From Chloroflexota bacterium (lineage in GTDB: Bacteria > Chloroflexota > Dehalococcoidia > Lucifugimonadales > Lucifugimonadaceae), in the NCBI GenBank assembly GCA_022567135.1, contig JADFHP010000002.1, forward strand, positions 1-46,564: a stretch of DNA of 46,564 bases, written 5' to 3'. Made by a program: the position numbers and the translations under genes. This document shows positions 1-7,341 of the stretch, piece after piece. The notes beneath the pieces were generated by a model. That model was not told the DNA's origin. It did not search any database and saw nothing but the letters and a program-made list of their open reading frames with translations. The stretch's first letter is position 1. The number at the start of each line of letters is the position of its first letter.

Positions 1-681
1 GCCAGTTCGGACGGTCGAGACACGATCGTAGACGTGGTCCGCCGCGTCTCCGCGCAGGTATTCATCCCGCTCACGGTTGGCGGTGGGATACGCTCCGTAG
101 ACGATGTCAGGCGGATGCTAGAAGCGGGCGCTGACAAGGTGTCGATCAACAGCGCCGCTGTGGCGCGTCCGGAGCTGATCTCAGAAGCGTCGGCAGAGTT
201 TGGCGCGCAGTGCATCGTCCTTGCCATCGACGCCAAACGCGAGCCCGATGCAGGCTTCGTCGCGCTCGAGGGCGAAGATGCCATTCCCGCGGAGTCGGGC
301 TGGCGGGTATATACCCACGGAGGCCGCAGGCCGACCGCTCTCGACGTCGTCAAGTGGGCGAAGCTGGGGGTTGATCTGGGCGCGGGAGAAATCCTGCTGA
401 CCAGCATGGATGAGGACGGCCAGAAAGAGGGCTATGACCTGGCGCTGACGCGAGCCGTGTCAGAGGCGGTGAACGTCCCTGTCATCGCCAGCGGGGGCGC
501 AGGCAACCTGGAACACCTGCGCGACGCGCTGGTGGACGGCCGCGCAGACGCGGTGCTCGCAGCCTCTATCTTCCACTACGGTGAGTACAGCATCGATGAG
601 GCCAAGGCGTACCTGGACGAGCGGAATGTTCCGGTAAGGCCAGTCCCCCAAAAGCGCCAGGACCCCGCGGCAGGCGCGTGA
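1..681 (+). CDS. hisF: Imidazole glycerol phosphate synthase subunit HisF, 5'-truncated by window edge
   Basis: Cyclase subunit of IGP synthase. It uses ammonia from HisH to convert PRFAR to imidazole glycerol phosphate and AICAR in histidine biosynthesis. The frame is open from base 1, and the first visible residues (ASSDGRDT) align about 54 residues into the usual (beta/alpha)8 barrel, so the N-terminal catalytic Asp (Asp11 in Thermotoga) lies outside the window. The second catalytic Asp is present in LAIDAKR. Barrel signatures FTVGGGI-like (LTVGGGIRS), [22 protein letters not shown] and VIASGGAGN are all present. It is followed after 6 bp by the HAD gene and then hisIE, so this is the distal end of a his operon. 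Confidence 0.97.
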   Translation, partial: ASSDGRDTIVDVVRRVSAQVFIPLTVGGGIRSVDDVRRMLEAGADKVSINSAAVARPELISEASAEFGAQCIVLAIDAKREPDAGFVALEGEDAIPAESGWRVYTHGGRRPTALDVVKWAKLGVDLGAGEILLTSMDEDGQKEGYDLALTRAVSEAVNVPVIASGGAGNLEHLRDALVDGRADAVLAASIFHYGEYSIDEAKAYLDERNVPVRPVPQKRQDPAAGA

Positions 682-687
682 ACCGCC

Positions 688-1422
688 ATGCCGCTCGAAT
701 CACCCGACGCAATAATCTTCGATGCATACGACACCCTCTTCGCCAACTCCCCGGAGAAGTGGCAGGAGGCGTTTGCGGAGATCGTCGCGGAGCAGGGCCT
801 CCCGCTGGACGGCCCAGAATTGTGGCGGCGGTGGAAGGTATACGAAGTCGACTTCCGCAAGACGCGCACGAATATGGAGGATCCGGATAACAACCCGCCA
901 TTCAGATCGTATGAGCAGGCGTGGGCGGACTGTTTCGAGCGGGTGTTTGCAGATGGCTCGCTCCCAGGAGACGCCGCGGCGGCTGCGAAACGGTCCGTGG
1001 AGCACATGTCCCGCAGAGATCCTTTCCCGGAGATGCTGGAGGCAATTCGAGCACTGGATGGCCGCACGAAGCTCGCCGTCTTCTCCAACGCCGACGACGC
1101 TTTCCTGATGCCGATGCTCGAAGAGTACGACCTCCCTTTCGAGAGCGTGAACAGTTCCGAAAGCGCCCGCATCTACAAACCCCATCCGGCCGCGTACAGG
1201 TATGTGCTGGATAAGATCGGCGTTCCGGCGGCCCGGGCATGGTACGTTGGCGATCACCTCTGGGACGATGTCCACGGCGCAAGCAGAGTCGGCATGACGA
1301 CCGTCTGGATTAACCGCGAATCGGCGGAATTCGACGGCCTTACCAGGCCGGACATTGAGATCAAGAGTCTGACCGAACTTTCAGACCTGATTTCCCATCC
1401 GGGTTACTATTTTCAAGCGTGA
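688..1422 (+). CDS. HAD-superfamily hydrolase (haloacid dehalogenase type II-like) in the his operon
   Basis: 244-aa HAD hydrolase. Motif I is FDAYDTL, with nucleophile Asp12 and general acid Asp15. Motif II Ser is in VFSNAD, motif III Lys is Lys164 in IYKPHPAAY, and motif IV acids are in VGDHLWDD. The alpha-helical insertion between motifs I and II is a subfamily I cap. Family members are 2-haloacid dehalogenases or small-molecule phosphatases. The ATG lies 6 bp after the hisF stop with no clear Shine-Dalgarno, so translational coupling is likely. Its place between hisF and hisIE makes a role as the missing histidinol-phosphate phosphatase possible, but this is inference only. Confidence 0.88.
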   Translation: MPLESPDAIIFDAYDTLFANSPEKWQEAFAEIVAEQGLPLDGPELWRRWKVYEVDFRKTRTNMEDPDNNPPFRSYEQAWADCFERVFADGSLPGDAAAAAKRSVEHMSRRDPFPEMLEAIRALDGRTKLAVFSNADDAFLMPMLEEYDLPFESVNSSESARIYKPHPAAYRYVLDKIGVPAARAWYVGDHLWDDVHGASRVGMTTVWINRESAEFDGLTRPDIEIKSLTELSDLISHPGYYFQA

Positions 1423-1471
1423 TATTCCCGGCGCGACGCGCCCTTCTCGCCGCTGAAAGGCCAGGCAAAAA

Positions 1472-2083
1472 ATGGTTCGCTTCAACGACCGCGGTTTGAT
1501 TCCCGCAATCGTCCAGGACGATTCGACCGGAGACGTCCTGACGCTGGCGTACATGAACGAAGAAGCGCTGAAACGCACTCTGGACGGCCCCGACGTCTGG
1601 TTCTACAGCCGCTCACGCAGGAGCCTGTGGCACAAGGGGGAGACGTCGGGAAATTATCTCAAGGTCAAGAGTGTGATCGAGGATTGCGATGCGGACGCCG
1701 TGCTCGTTCGAGCCGATCCGATGGGTCCCGCCTGCCACACGGGGAGCAGGTCGTGTTTCAACGAGCCCGTCCAGCAGAGCAGCGATGCCTCGACGGACGA
1801 TGGCCCCGGAATAATCGACGAACTATTCGACGTGATCAAAGAGCGGAAGGAAAGCCCCGTTGAAGGGTCATACACGTCGTCACTGTTCGAGTCCGGCCGC
1901 GAGCGAATTGCCCAGAAGGTGATCGAGGAGGCCGGGGAGTGGGCGATTGCGGGCCTTGGCGACGACCCCGAGCGCGCCGCGGAAGAGATTGGCGATCTGC
2001 TGTATCACACCCTGGTGCTGATGGCGGCCAACGGCATCGAACCTGAACTGGTCTGGAAAGAGCTACGAAATCGCCGCACATAG
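1472..2083 (+). CDS. hisIE: Bifunctional phosphoribosyl-AMP cyclohydrolase / phosphoribosyl-ATP pyrophosphatase HisIE
   Basis: 203-aa fusion catalysing steps 2 and 3 of histidine biosynthesis. The N-terminal HisI domain (about 1-105) has the WHKGETSGN substrate loop, the metal-binding Asp triplet DCDADAVL (Asp71, Asp73, Asp75) and the zinc Cys residues in ACHTGSRSC. The C-terminal HisE domain (about 110-203) has [10 protein letters not shown] and the MazG-like acidic motif [11 protein letters not shown] with EEIGDLLYH. It is full length for HisIE. It begins 49 bp after the HAD gene, with an AAAGGCCAGG stretch upstream of the ATG, and is probably the last gene of the his operon. Confidence 0.95.
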   Translation: MVRFNDRGLIPAIVQDDSTGDVLTLAYMNEEALKRTLDGPDVWFYSRSRRSLWHKGETSGNYLKVKSVIEDCDADAVLVRADPMGPACHTGSRSCFNEPVQQSSDASTDDGPGIIDELFDVIKERKESPVEGSYTSSLFESGRERIAQKVIEEAGEWAIAGLGDDPERAAEEIGDLLYHTLVLMAANGIEPELVWKELRNRRT

Positions 2084-2092
2084 GCGGGCAGG

Positions 2093-2108
2093 GCAGGCGA
2101 TGGCCTGC
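2093..2108 (+). terminator. Weak hairpin after hisIE
   Basis: GCAGGC-GATG-GCCTGC forms a 6-bp stem 10 nt after the hisIE stop, followed by ATCTTGTC. The U-rich tail is poor, so it is only a possible terminator or mRNA-end hairpin. Confidence 0.35.
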
Positions 2109-2169
2109 ATCTTGTCGGGATCGGGGCGTTTGTTGCTGGGTCGGGGGCGGGTGCCCGCGATGGGTTTGA

Positions 2170-2359
2170 TGCAACGTTTGGCAGAGGCGAGTTTAAAACC
2201 CGCCCCGCCCCGGTTGCCGGCCGATGACGGTCGGGGGCAGCCCCGATTCCGCGTCGGGACTCCCCTGGGGTGATTCGCAATCGGTTAGTCACTGTGTGGC
2301 GAATCGTTGAGACGGGCGACGCATGGGCGGTTTTAAACCCGCCACTACCAAACCTTTCA
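2170..2359. repeat. Imperfect long inverted repeat filling the hisIE/DUF1385 gap
   Basis: The 318-bp gap between the convergent hisIE and DUF1385 genes holds no convincing gene. Its main structure is an inverted repeat. The arm at 2170-2200, read on the minus strand, matches the arm at 2329-2359 at roughly 25 of 31 positions. Both contain GGTTTTAAAC-CGCC followed by CCAAAC. The arms are about 128 bp apart and each carries its own short TTTAAA palindrome. This resembles a decayed MITE-like or palindromic intergenic repeat. The ends are approximate and no target duplication was identified. Confidence 0.5.
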
Positions 2360-2401
2360 GGCAGTCGCCGGGGGCCACCCGGTCTGCGGGGGGATCTGAG
2401 A

Positions 2402-3367
2402 CTAATCGCCTGCCTCCTGCGAGCCCTTCGGACTCTGCGCCCATATTGGGCTGGCGGGGACGTTGTGGTCTGCAACAGGGAAGCCCTGGTCTATCTTGAC
2501 GACGTGGTTTAGCGCCTCGATGGCCACTTCGATCTGATCGTCCTTAGGCTCCCGTGTCGTCATCTCCTGGAGGAGGATGCTGGGAGAGATCAGTATCCGT
2601 ATCGTCAGGCTATCGCCATGCCGGCCGGCATAGCGGATGAACTCGTAGGCCGCGGCAGCGATAAAGGGTACGAGCAGGATTCGTGACCCCACCACCAGCC
2701 AGAGCGGGTCACGCGGCACGAAGATGAATACGATAACCGCCATCAACATCACGGTCAGAAGAAATGCCGTCCCACACCTGGGATGGGCCGTCGGAAACTT
2801 CTTTACGGACTCAACGGTCATGTCATGCCCGGCTTCCTGGGCATGCACCGCCTTGTGCTCTGCGCCGTGGTAGGCGAGGACTCTCTCGATGTCGGAGACG
2901 CGGGAGACCAGCCAGATGTAGGTTACGAACGCGCCCAGCCTGAGCAGGCCCTCTACGAGGTTTGACAAAAATCCGTTCAGGCCGGCGTTCTCGAACAGTT
3001 TCGAGGCAAAAAATGGGGCCAGGAAGAATATTCCGATTCCAAGGCCCATGGCTACCACGAGCATCGCGACGATCGCGGTGTTGCTGATCGGGCCGGCATC
3101 GTCGTCTTCGGCATCTTCTAGCGAAAGGGATGCCGACATGCTCAGCGCCTTCATGCCGACTACAAGAGTCTCGCCGAAGATGACCATTCCCCGAATGTAC
3201 GGGATCCTGCGCAGGCGACCCGTCGACCAGCCCGGGACGGCCAGAGCGCGTACGCAGATCTCACCGGCGGGGTTGCGAACCGCGACGGCCGCGCGGTCAC
3301 GGCCGCGAATCATCACGCCTTCGATGATCGCCTGGCCGCCATACTGGTGACGTTGTTGTTCTTCCAT
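2402..3367 (-). CDS. DUF1385 membrane protein (YqhQ family)
   Basis: 321-aa predicted integral membrane protein. The family N-terminal signature YGGQAIIEGVMIRGRDR is followed by a soluble region, then about four hydrophobic segments: AIVAMLVVAMGLGIGIFF, LGAFVTYIWLVSRV, AFLLTVMLMAVIVFIF and ILLVPFIAAAAYEFIRY. The conserved YHGAEHKAVHAQE and HPRCGTAFLLTV motifs, rich in His, Glu and Cys, lie between membrane spans. The biochemical function of YqhQ/DUF1385 is not established. The ATG has AGGA 4 nt upstream. It follows rpmE on the same strand with a strong hairpin between them. The C-terminus is polar. Confidence 0.92.
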   Translation of the reverse strand: MEEQQRHQYGGQAIIEGVMIRGRDRAAVAVRNPAGEICVRALAVPGWSTGRLRRIPYIRGMVIFGETLVVGMKALSMSASLSLEDAEDDDAGPISNTAIVAMLVVAMGLGIGIFFLAPFFASKLFENAGLNGFLSNLVEGLLRLGAFVTYIWLVSRVSDIERVLAYHGAEHKAVHAQEAGHDMTVESVKKFPTAHPRCGTAFLLTVMLMAVIVFIFVPRDPLWLVVGSRILLVPFIAAAAYEFIRYAGRHGDSLTIRILISPSILLQEMTTREPKDDQIEVAIEALNHVVKIDQGFPVADHNVPASPIWAQSPKGSQEAGD

Positions 3368-3417
3368 AGAATCCTGCTGGTGACTGCCTACGCGGCGGAA
3401 AAATCGATTCTATGACA

Positions 3418-3442
3418 ACGGCCGGGCGAGTTGCCCGGCCGT
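3418..3442 (-). terminator. Hairpin terminator after rpmE
   Basis: A perfect 10-bp GC-rich stem, ACGGCCGGGC with GCCCGGCCGT around a 5-nt loop, lies 14 nt after the rpmE stop. The minus-strand tail is TTGTCAT, only moderately U-rich. It probably ends or attenuates the rplU-rpmA-rpmE transcript before the DUF1385 gene. Confidence 0.65.
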
Positions 3443-3456
3443 TTCTACTAAACGAG

Positions 3457-3672
3457 TTACGAGTTTTCCTGCTGCAGCTTGTAACGCCTGCGCAAACGCT
3501 CGACACGGCCTTCCGTGTCAACGATGCGCTGCTCGCCCGTGAAGAACGGGTGGCATGCGCTGCAGATCTCCACCTTCAGCGACTCCGACGTGGAACCCAC
3601 TTCGAAGGTGTTGCCACATGAGCAGACCGCTACGGCATTCGGGTGGTAATCGGGATGGATGTTAGCTTTCAT
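3457..3672 (-). CDS. rpmE: 50S ribosomal protein bL31
   Basis: 71-aa L31 of the zinc-binding (C+) type. The ligands are Cys17 and Cys19 in VCSCGN and Cys37 and Cys40 in [10 protein letters not shown]. The start [10 protein letters not shown] and the SHPFFTG-like core are diagnostic of the family. It lies 62 bp after rpmA in the ribosomal cluster. The Cys-containing form implies zinc-dependent assembly, and no C- paralogue is seen here. Confidence 0.97.
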   Translation of the reverse strand: MKANIHPDYHPNAVAVCSCGNTFEVGSTSESLKVEICSACHPFFTGEQRIVDTEGRVERLRRRYKLQQENS

Positions 3673-3734
3673 TTGATGGGCCTCTCAGAACTGGGCGCAA
3701 TCGGGCGCTGCAACGCCGCCGGGTTAGCTATGAA

Positions 3735-4010
3735 TTAGCTTTTGGCGGCGATCTCTTCCAGCGGCCTCACATTTGCGCGGCGGTGAGACTTGGTCGCCCG
3801 GTCGTAGTAGACCTGGCCGTCCACCCTGGAGTACAGCGTGTGGTCGTTGCCGACCCCCACGTTGATTCCGGGCTTGATGGGCGTGCCCCGCTGGCGCACC
3901 AGAATGGAGCCGGCTGTAACCAGCTGGCCTGCGTAAACCTTCACGCCGAGACGCTTGCCTTTGCTGTCCCGTCCGTTGCGAGAGGTCCCGCCACCCTTTT
4001 TGTGTGCCAT
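3735..4010 (-). CDS. rpmA: 50S ribosomal protein bL27
   Basis: 91-aa L27. The start [20 protein letters not shown] has its N-terminal tail reaching towards the peptidyl-transferase centre and no Firmicutes-type cleavable extension. The core includes [19 protein letters not shown] and [10 protein letters not shown]. It is 19 bp after rplU, in the usual rplU-rpmA order. Confidence 0.98.
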   Translation of the reverse strand: MAHKKGGGTSRNGRDSKGKRLGVKVYAGQLVTAGSILVRQRGTPIKPGINVGVGNDHTLYSRVDGQVYYDRATKSHRRANVRPLEEIAAKS

Positions 4011-4029
4011 ATCGACGCCTCCGGGCGCT

Positions 4030-4350
4030 CTACTTAATTGAGATGTCCTGAACCAGCACGTCGGTGTAACTCTGCCGGTGGCCGCGCTTGGTGCGCTGGC
4101 GCGTCTTGTTCTTATAGCGGAACGCTATTACCTTCTTGCCGCGGCCCTGATCGGTGATCTCGGCGCGCACGGTGGCGTTCTCTACCAGCGGGCTTCCAAC
4201 TGTGACTTTATCGTCCACAGAGGTCATCAGGATCTCGTCGAAATTGACGAAATCGCCAACCTCGCCGCCCAGCTTTTCTATCGATACGGTGTCGCCCGGC
4301 CGCACGCGGTACTGCTTGCCGCCGGTCCGAACGATTGCATAGTCGGTCAT
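4030..4350 (-). CDS. rplU: 50S ribosomal protein bL21
   Basis: 106-aa L21, [20 protein letters not shown], with C-terminal [17 protein letters not shown] contacting 23S rRNA. The start is the ATG at 4350, which has GGGAG about 7 nt upstream and gives the usual N-terminus. An upstream in-frame TTG at 4362 would add four residues and remove the Shine-Dalgarno. It is the first gene of the rplU-rpmA-rpmE operon, with a strong promoter about 20 bp upstream. Confidence 0.97.
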   Translation of the reverse strand: MTDYAIVRTGGKQYRVRPGDTVSIEKLGGEVGDFVNFDEILMTSVDDKVTVGSPLVENATVRAEITDQGRGKKVIAFRYKNKTRQRTKRGHRQSYTDVLVQDISIK

Positions 4351-4369
4351 GTTATCTCCCAACCCTCCA

Positions 4370-4399
4370 ATTCTAGGTCCGAGCCCGATGGAGGGTCAA
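4370..4399 (-). promoter_or_regulatory. Sigma70-type promoter of rplU-rpmA-rpmE
   Basis: The minus strand reads TTGACC (4399-4394), an 18-bp spacer, then TAGAAT (4375-4370); each hexamer is 5 of 6 to consensus. Transcription would start near 4363, leaving a very short leader containing the GGGAG Shine-Dalgarno. Confidence 0.7.
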
Positions 4400-4497
4400 G
4401 GCAGTTAGCACAGCCTGATGTGGCGGGCGCGATGGAGCCTGAAAACCGGGGCGGATGAAGCAGGTATACGCTGGCTGCTCACGGGCCAAACACCTGT

Positions 4498-5106
4498 CTA
4501 ACCGCCCTGCAATCCTCCGAAGGCGCTCTCGAACCACATCAGCGGCTCGCCGTCCTGTGTTTCAAAAGCCTGGACGCGGCCAACGAATATGGTGTGGTCG
4601 CCCTCCTCGTGAGCTGACACTACCTCGCACTCGAAAGTCGACAACGCCCCTTCGATGACCGGATGGCGGCCATCCGCGGACGTATAGCCGGACGGAGGAT
4701 CGCCTTCACGATCTTCGGGTCGTCGTGCAAAGTACTCGGCCGTCGCGCGCTGATCGGCGCCAAGCACACTCATGCCGAATTTGCCGGACTCTGCGATTAA
4801 TCTGAACGTGGTTCTTGCGTGGGAGATACAGACCAGCGCGAGTGGCGGCTCAAGGGCCACGGATGTGATGGCGTTCGCCGTCATGCCATGCGGCGTGCCG
4901 TCCGGCTCAACCGTCGTGATGACGGTGACGCCGGTGGCGAACCGGCTCCATGCCCGGCGGTAGTCAGGATTGTTGCCGGGTGCGCTGGGCAAGCGTTCTT
5001 CTCCGGTCTGGGAAGTTGGTGTTCTGGCCACCCCTGCGTGAGGGGCCATCAGATCGGGTGGATTATATGCGGGCCCAGGTGATCGAGAGTGATTGAGAGC
5101 CGTCAT
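4498..5106 (-). CDS. Flavin reductase-like FMN-binding domain protein
   Basis: 202-aa split-barrel flavin reductase. After a disordered N-terminus of about 45 residues come YRRAWSRFATGVTVITT, GMTANAITSVALEPPLALVCI, FGMSVLGADQ, and HTIFVGRVQAFE near the end. The family reduces flavin with NAD(P)H for partner monooxygenases or binds FMN itself. The start is uncertain: an in-frame ATG at 5049 would remove 19 poorly conserved residues. The gene begins 18 bp after the MMPL stop, so it is probably the last gene of a gyrA-MMPL-reductase transcript. No partner monooxygenase adjoins it. Confidence 0.88.
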   Translation of the reverse strand: MTALNHSRSPGPAYNPPDLMAPHAGVARTPTSQTGEERLPSAPGNNPDYRRAWSRFATGVTVITTVEPDGTPHGMTANAITSVALEPPLALVCISHARTTFRLIAESGKFGMSVLGADQRATAEYFARRPEDREGDPPSGYTSADGRHPVIEGALSTFECEVVSAHEEGDHTIFVGRVQAFETQDGEPLMWFESAFGGLQGG

Positions 5107-5124
5107 GCCCGCAGTCCCGGCCCA

Positions 5125-7323
5125 TTAGGCCCTCAGCCCGGGAACAGACAGCCGCCGGATGATACCCGGCGCCCACCAGTTCGCTGGCCCCATCAGCCGC
5201 ATGATCGCAGGCACGAAAAGCGCACGCACGATGCTGGCGTCCAGTCCGATCGCGATCGCGGTGCCCAGTCCCAGCGCCTTGACGATCGCGATGTCCGCCG
5301 TCGCGAACGAACCGGCCACGAGGACGAGTATTAGCGCCGCGCTGGTCACGATTCGGCCCGTCTGCTCCATCCCCTTCCGAACAGCCAGTTCGTTGTCGCC
5401 GGTCTCATCCCAGTGTTCTTTAATTCGACTGAGCAAAAACACCTCGTAGTCCACGCTCAGACCGAATACGATCGCGAATATTAAGATCGGCACGGTGGCC
5501 TCTGTAAAGCCGGTCCCGGTCGAGCCCAGCACCGAGTCGAGCAGTCCATCCTGGAATATCAGCACCAGCGCTCCGTATGCCGCAAAGAGGCTCATCGTGT
5601 TCATCACGACGGCTTTCAGGGGCAGCAGTACGGATCGGAACAAGACCATGAGGGCCAGGTATACCGAAACCATGACGTATAGGATCACCCACGGGAACAC
5701 GCTGTACATCCGATCGACCGCGTCACTCAGATCGGCCGTGCCGCCGCCTACGAGGATTTCCACGCCTTCCGGCTCCGGCAGGTCCCGGAGCCAGTGGACC
5801 AGGTCCTCCGTCTCCTGTTCGGCCGGGCCGAATTTGCTGTAGACGGTAAGCAGGGTGATCGAGCCGCTCGTATAGCGGCCCGCCTGCTCCTGCAGCTCCT
5901 CATCGAATCCGAGAGTCGCCGCCAGGGTCGGAAGATCTCCTCCTCCCTCCAGCGCGCCTTCTGGCAGCAGATCGATCACGCTGTCGGTGCGCGCCACTCT
6001 CGGGTCGGCCTCGATGCGCTCTCGCAGAGTCAGGACTTTCGGGACATCGCTGATGCGGAACTGGCCGCTTTCCGACTTGAGCACGACCAGAATCGGGGCG
6101 AGTTCCCCGGGGCCTATCTCGTCCGCCACCAGGTCCCAGCCCTGCCTCGACTCCGCAGACGACGGCAGTATGTCGGCCCAGGGCGAGCCGAGGTTCACGC
6201 GCAGCATCGGGGTGCCCAGAGCTACTAACGAGACGCCGACTACAACCAGTACGGTCCAGGGATGTTTCATTACCCACCCGGCGAGGCGCCCCCAGTTGCG
6301 CGCGCCGCCGATTCCCGAGGCACCCTGCCCCAGCCGGTGGCCCATCAGGCCCATGAGCGCCGGCAGCAGCGTGAGCGCGACGAGCAGTGAGACGGCTATC
6401 ACGATCACCCCGCCGATTCCCAGAGACCGCAACATCATGTAGTCGAAGAACAGCAGTCCCGAGAGTCCGAGCATCGAAGTGATCCCGGAGAAGACGATGG
6501 CCCTGCCCGCAGTTGACATCGCACGGCCGACCGACTCTGTAACCTCGTAATTCGACCGCTCTTCCCGGAACCGGCCGACGAGAACGAGGGAGTAATCAAT
6601 GGCGGCGCCAAGCCCCAGGAAGGTGATTACGTTCAGGACGAAGATGGACATGTCGACGCCGGCGGCGAGCACGTAGATGGCCGCCAACGTGATCGAAACC
6701 GCGACTCCCCCCATCACCAGAGGCAGAGTGGCCGCCAGCACGCTCCTGAAGACGAATACCAGCGCGAGAAGCACCAGCGGAAACGTGAACAGCTCCGCCC
6801 TGCGGAGGTCGCGCTCGCTCGACTTGTTGACGTCCGCAAAGATCGCCAATCCTCCGGTGGCCTTCACGTCGAGCAACTCAGACGAGACGGCGCCTGTCAG
6901 CTCCGGAAAGTGATCGAGCGCCTCCTGCGGATTCGCGCCGATCAGGACGTTGACGTACGTCGTGTGACCGTCCGGCGATGCCAGCGCCCGGTTGCCGGTC
7001 GAATAGATGGAATCGACGCGTATGACGTCTTCCAACGATTCGAGAGGCGCTACGGCGGCAGTTAGCGCCTCCCTGTACCGGTCGTCTTCAACGCTGAGAT
7101 CGGGGTGGTGGAACGTGAACGCCATCCCGGTAGGCGACGCGCCAAGCTCATCCTCGAGCAGGTGCGCCGCGGCCCGGGCTTCGGTCGGCGCCTCGCCCAG
7201 CCCCGGCAGGAGGCGATCAGTGACGCGCGGCGCGAGGAATGCCGACGGGACAAGGACAAGCGCCCAGACCGCCATTACCGGCCAGGGATGGAGAGCCAGC
7301 CAGATGCCTGACTTGTAGAGCAC
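5125..7323 (-). CDS. MMPL/RND-superfamily transporter
   Basis: 732-aa membrane protein with the two-repeat RND layout. The first TM is at the N-terminus, followed by a soluble domain (about 40-165), TM2-6, a second soluble domain (about 385-530), and TM8-12. The proton-relay region FGLSVDYEVFLLSRIKEH and the matching first-half GLGAAIDYSLVLVGRF are both present. Substrates of the family are lipids or hydrophobic compounds; none can be assigned here. It starts with GTG, 18 bp downstream of gyrA, with no strong Shine-Dalgarno. A second MMPL gene lies at the far end of the window. Confidence 0.92.
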   Translation of the reverse strand: MLYKSGIWLALHPWPVMAVWALVLVPSAFLAPRVTDRLLPGLGEAPTEARAAAHLLEDELGASPTGMAFTFHHPDLSVEDDRYREALTAAVAPLESLEDVIRVDSIYSTGNRALASPDGHTTYVNVLIGANPQEALDHFPELTGAVSSELLDVKATGGLAIFADVNKSSERDLRRAELFTFPLVLLALVFVFRSVLAATLPLVMGGVAVSITLAAIYVLAAGVDMSIFVLNVITFLGLGAAIDYSLVLVGRFREERSNYEVTESVGRAMSTAGRAIVFSGITSMLGLSGLLFFDYMMLRSLGIGGVIVIAVSLLVALTLLPALMGLMGHRLGQGASGIGGARNWGRLAGWVMKHPWTVLVVVGVSLVALGTPMLRVNLGSPWADILPSSAESRQGWDLVADEIGPGELAPILVVLKSESGQFRISDVPKVLTLRERIEADPRVARTDSVIDLLPEGALEGGGDLPTLAATLGFDEELQEQAGRYTSGSITLLTVYSKFGPAEQETEDLVHWLRDLPEPEGVEILVGGGTADLSDAVDRMYSVFPWVILYVMVSVYLALMVLFRSVLLPLKAVVMNTMSLFAAYGALVLIFQDGLLDSVLGSTGTGFTEATVPILIFAIVFGLSVDYEVFLLSRIKEHWDETGDNELAVRKGMEQTGRIVTSAALILVLVAGSFATADIAIVKALGLGTAIAIGLDASIVRALFVPAIMRLMGPANWWAPGIIRRLSVPGLRA

Positions 7324-7341
7324 GCTGGAGGGGTATCGGGC

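Noticed and set aside
4351-4362. Upstream TTG start for rplU
   Set aside because: It would include the GGGAG Shine-Dalgarno as coding sequence; the ATG at 4350 gives the normal L21 N-terminus.
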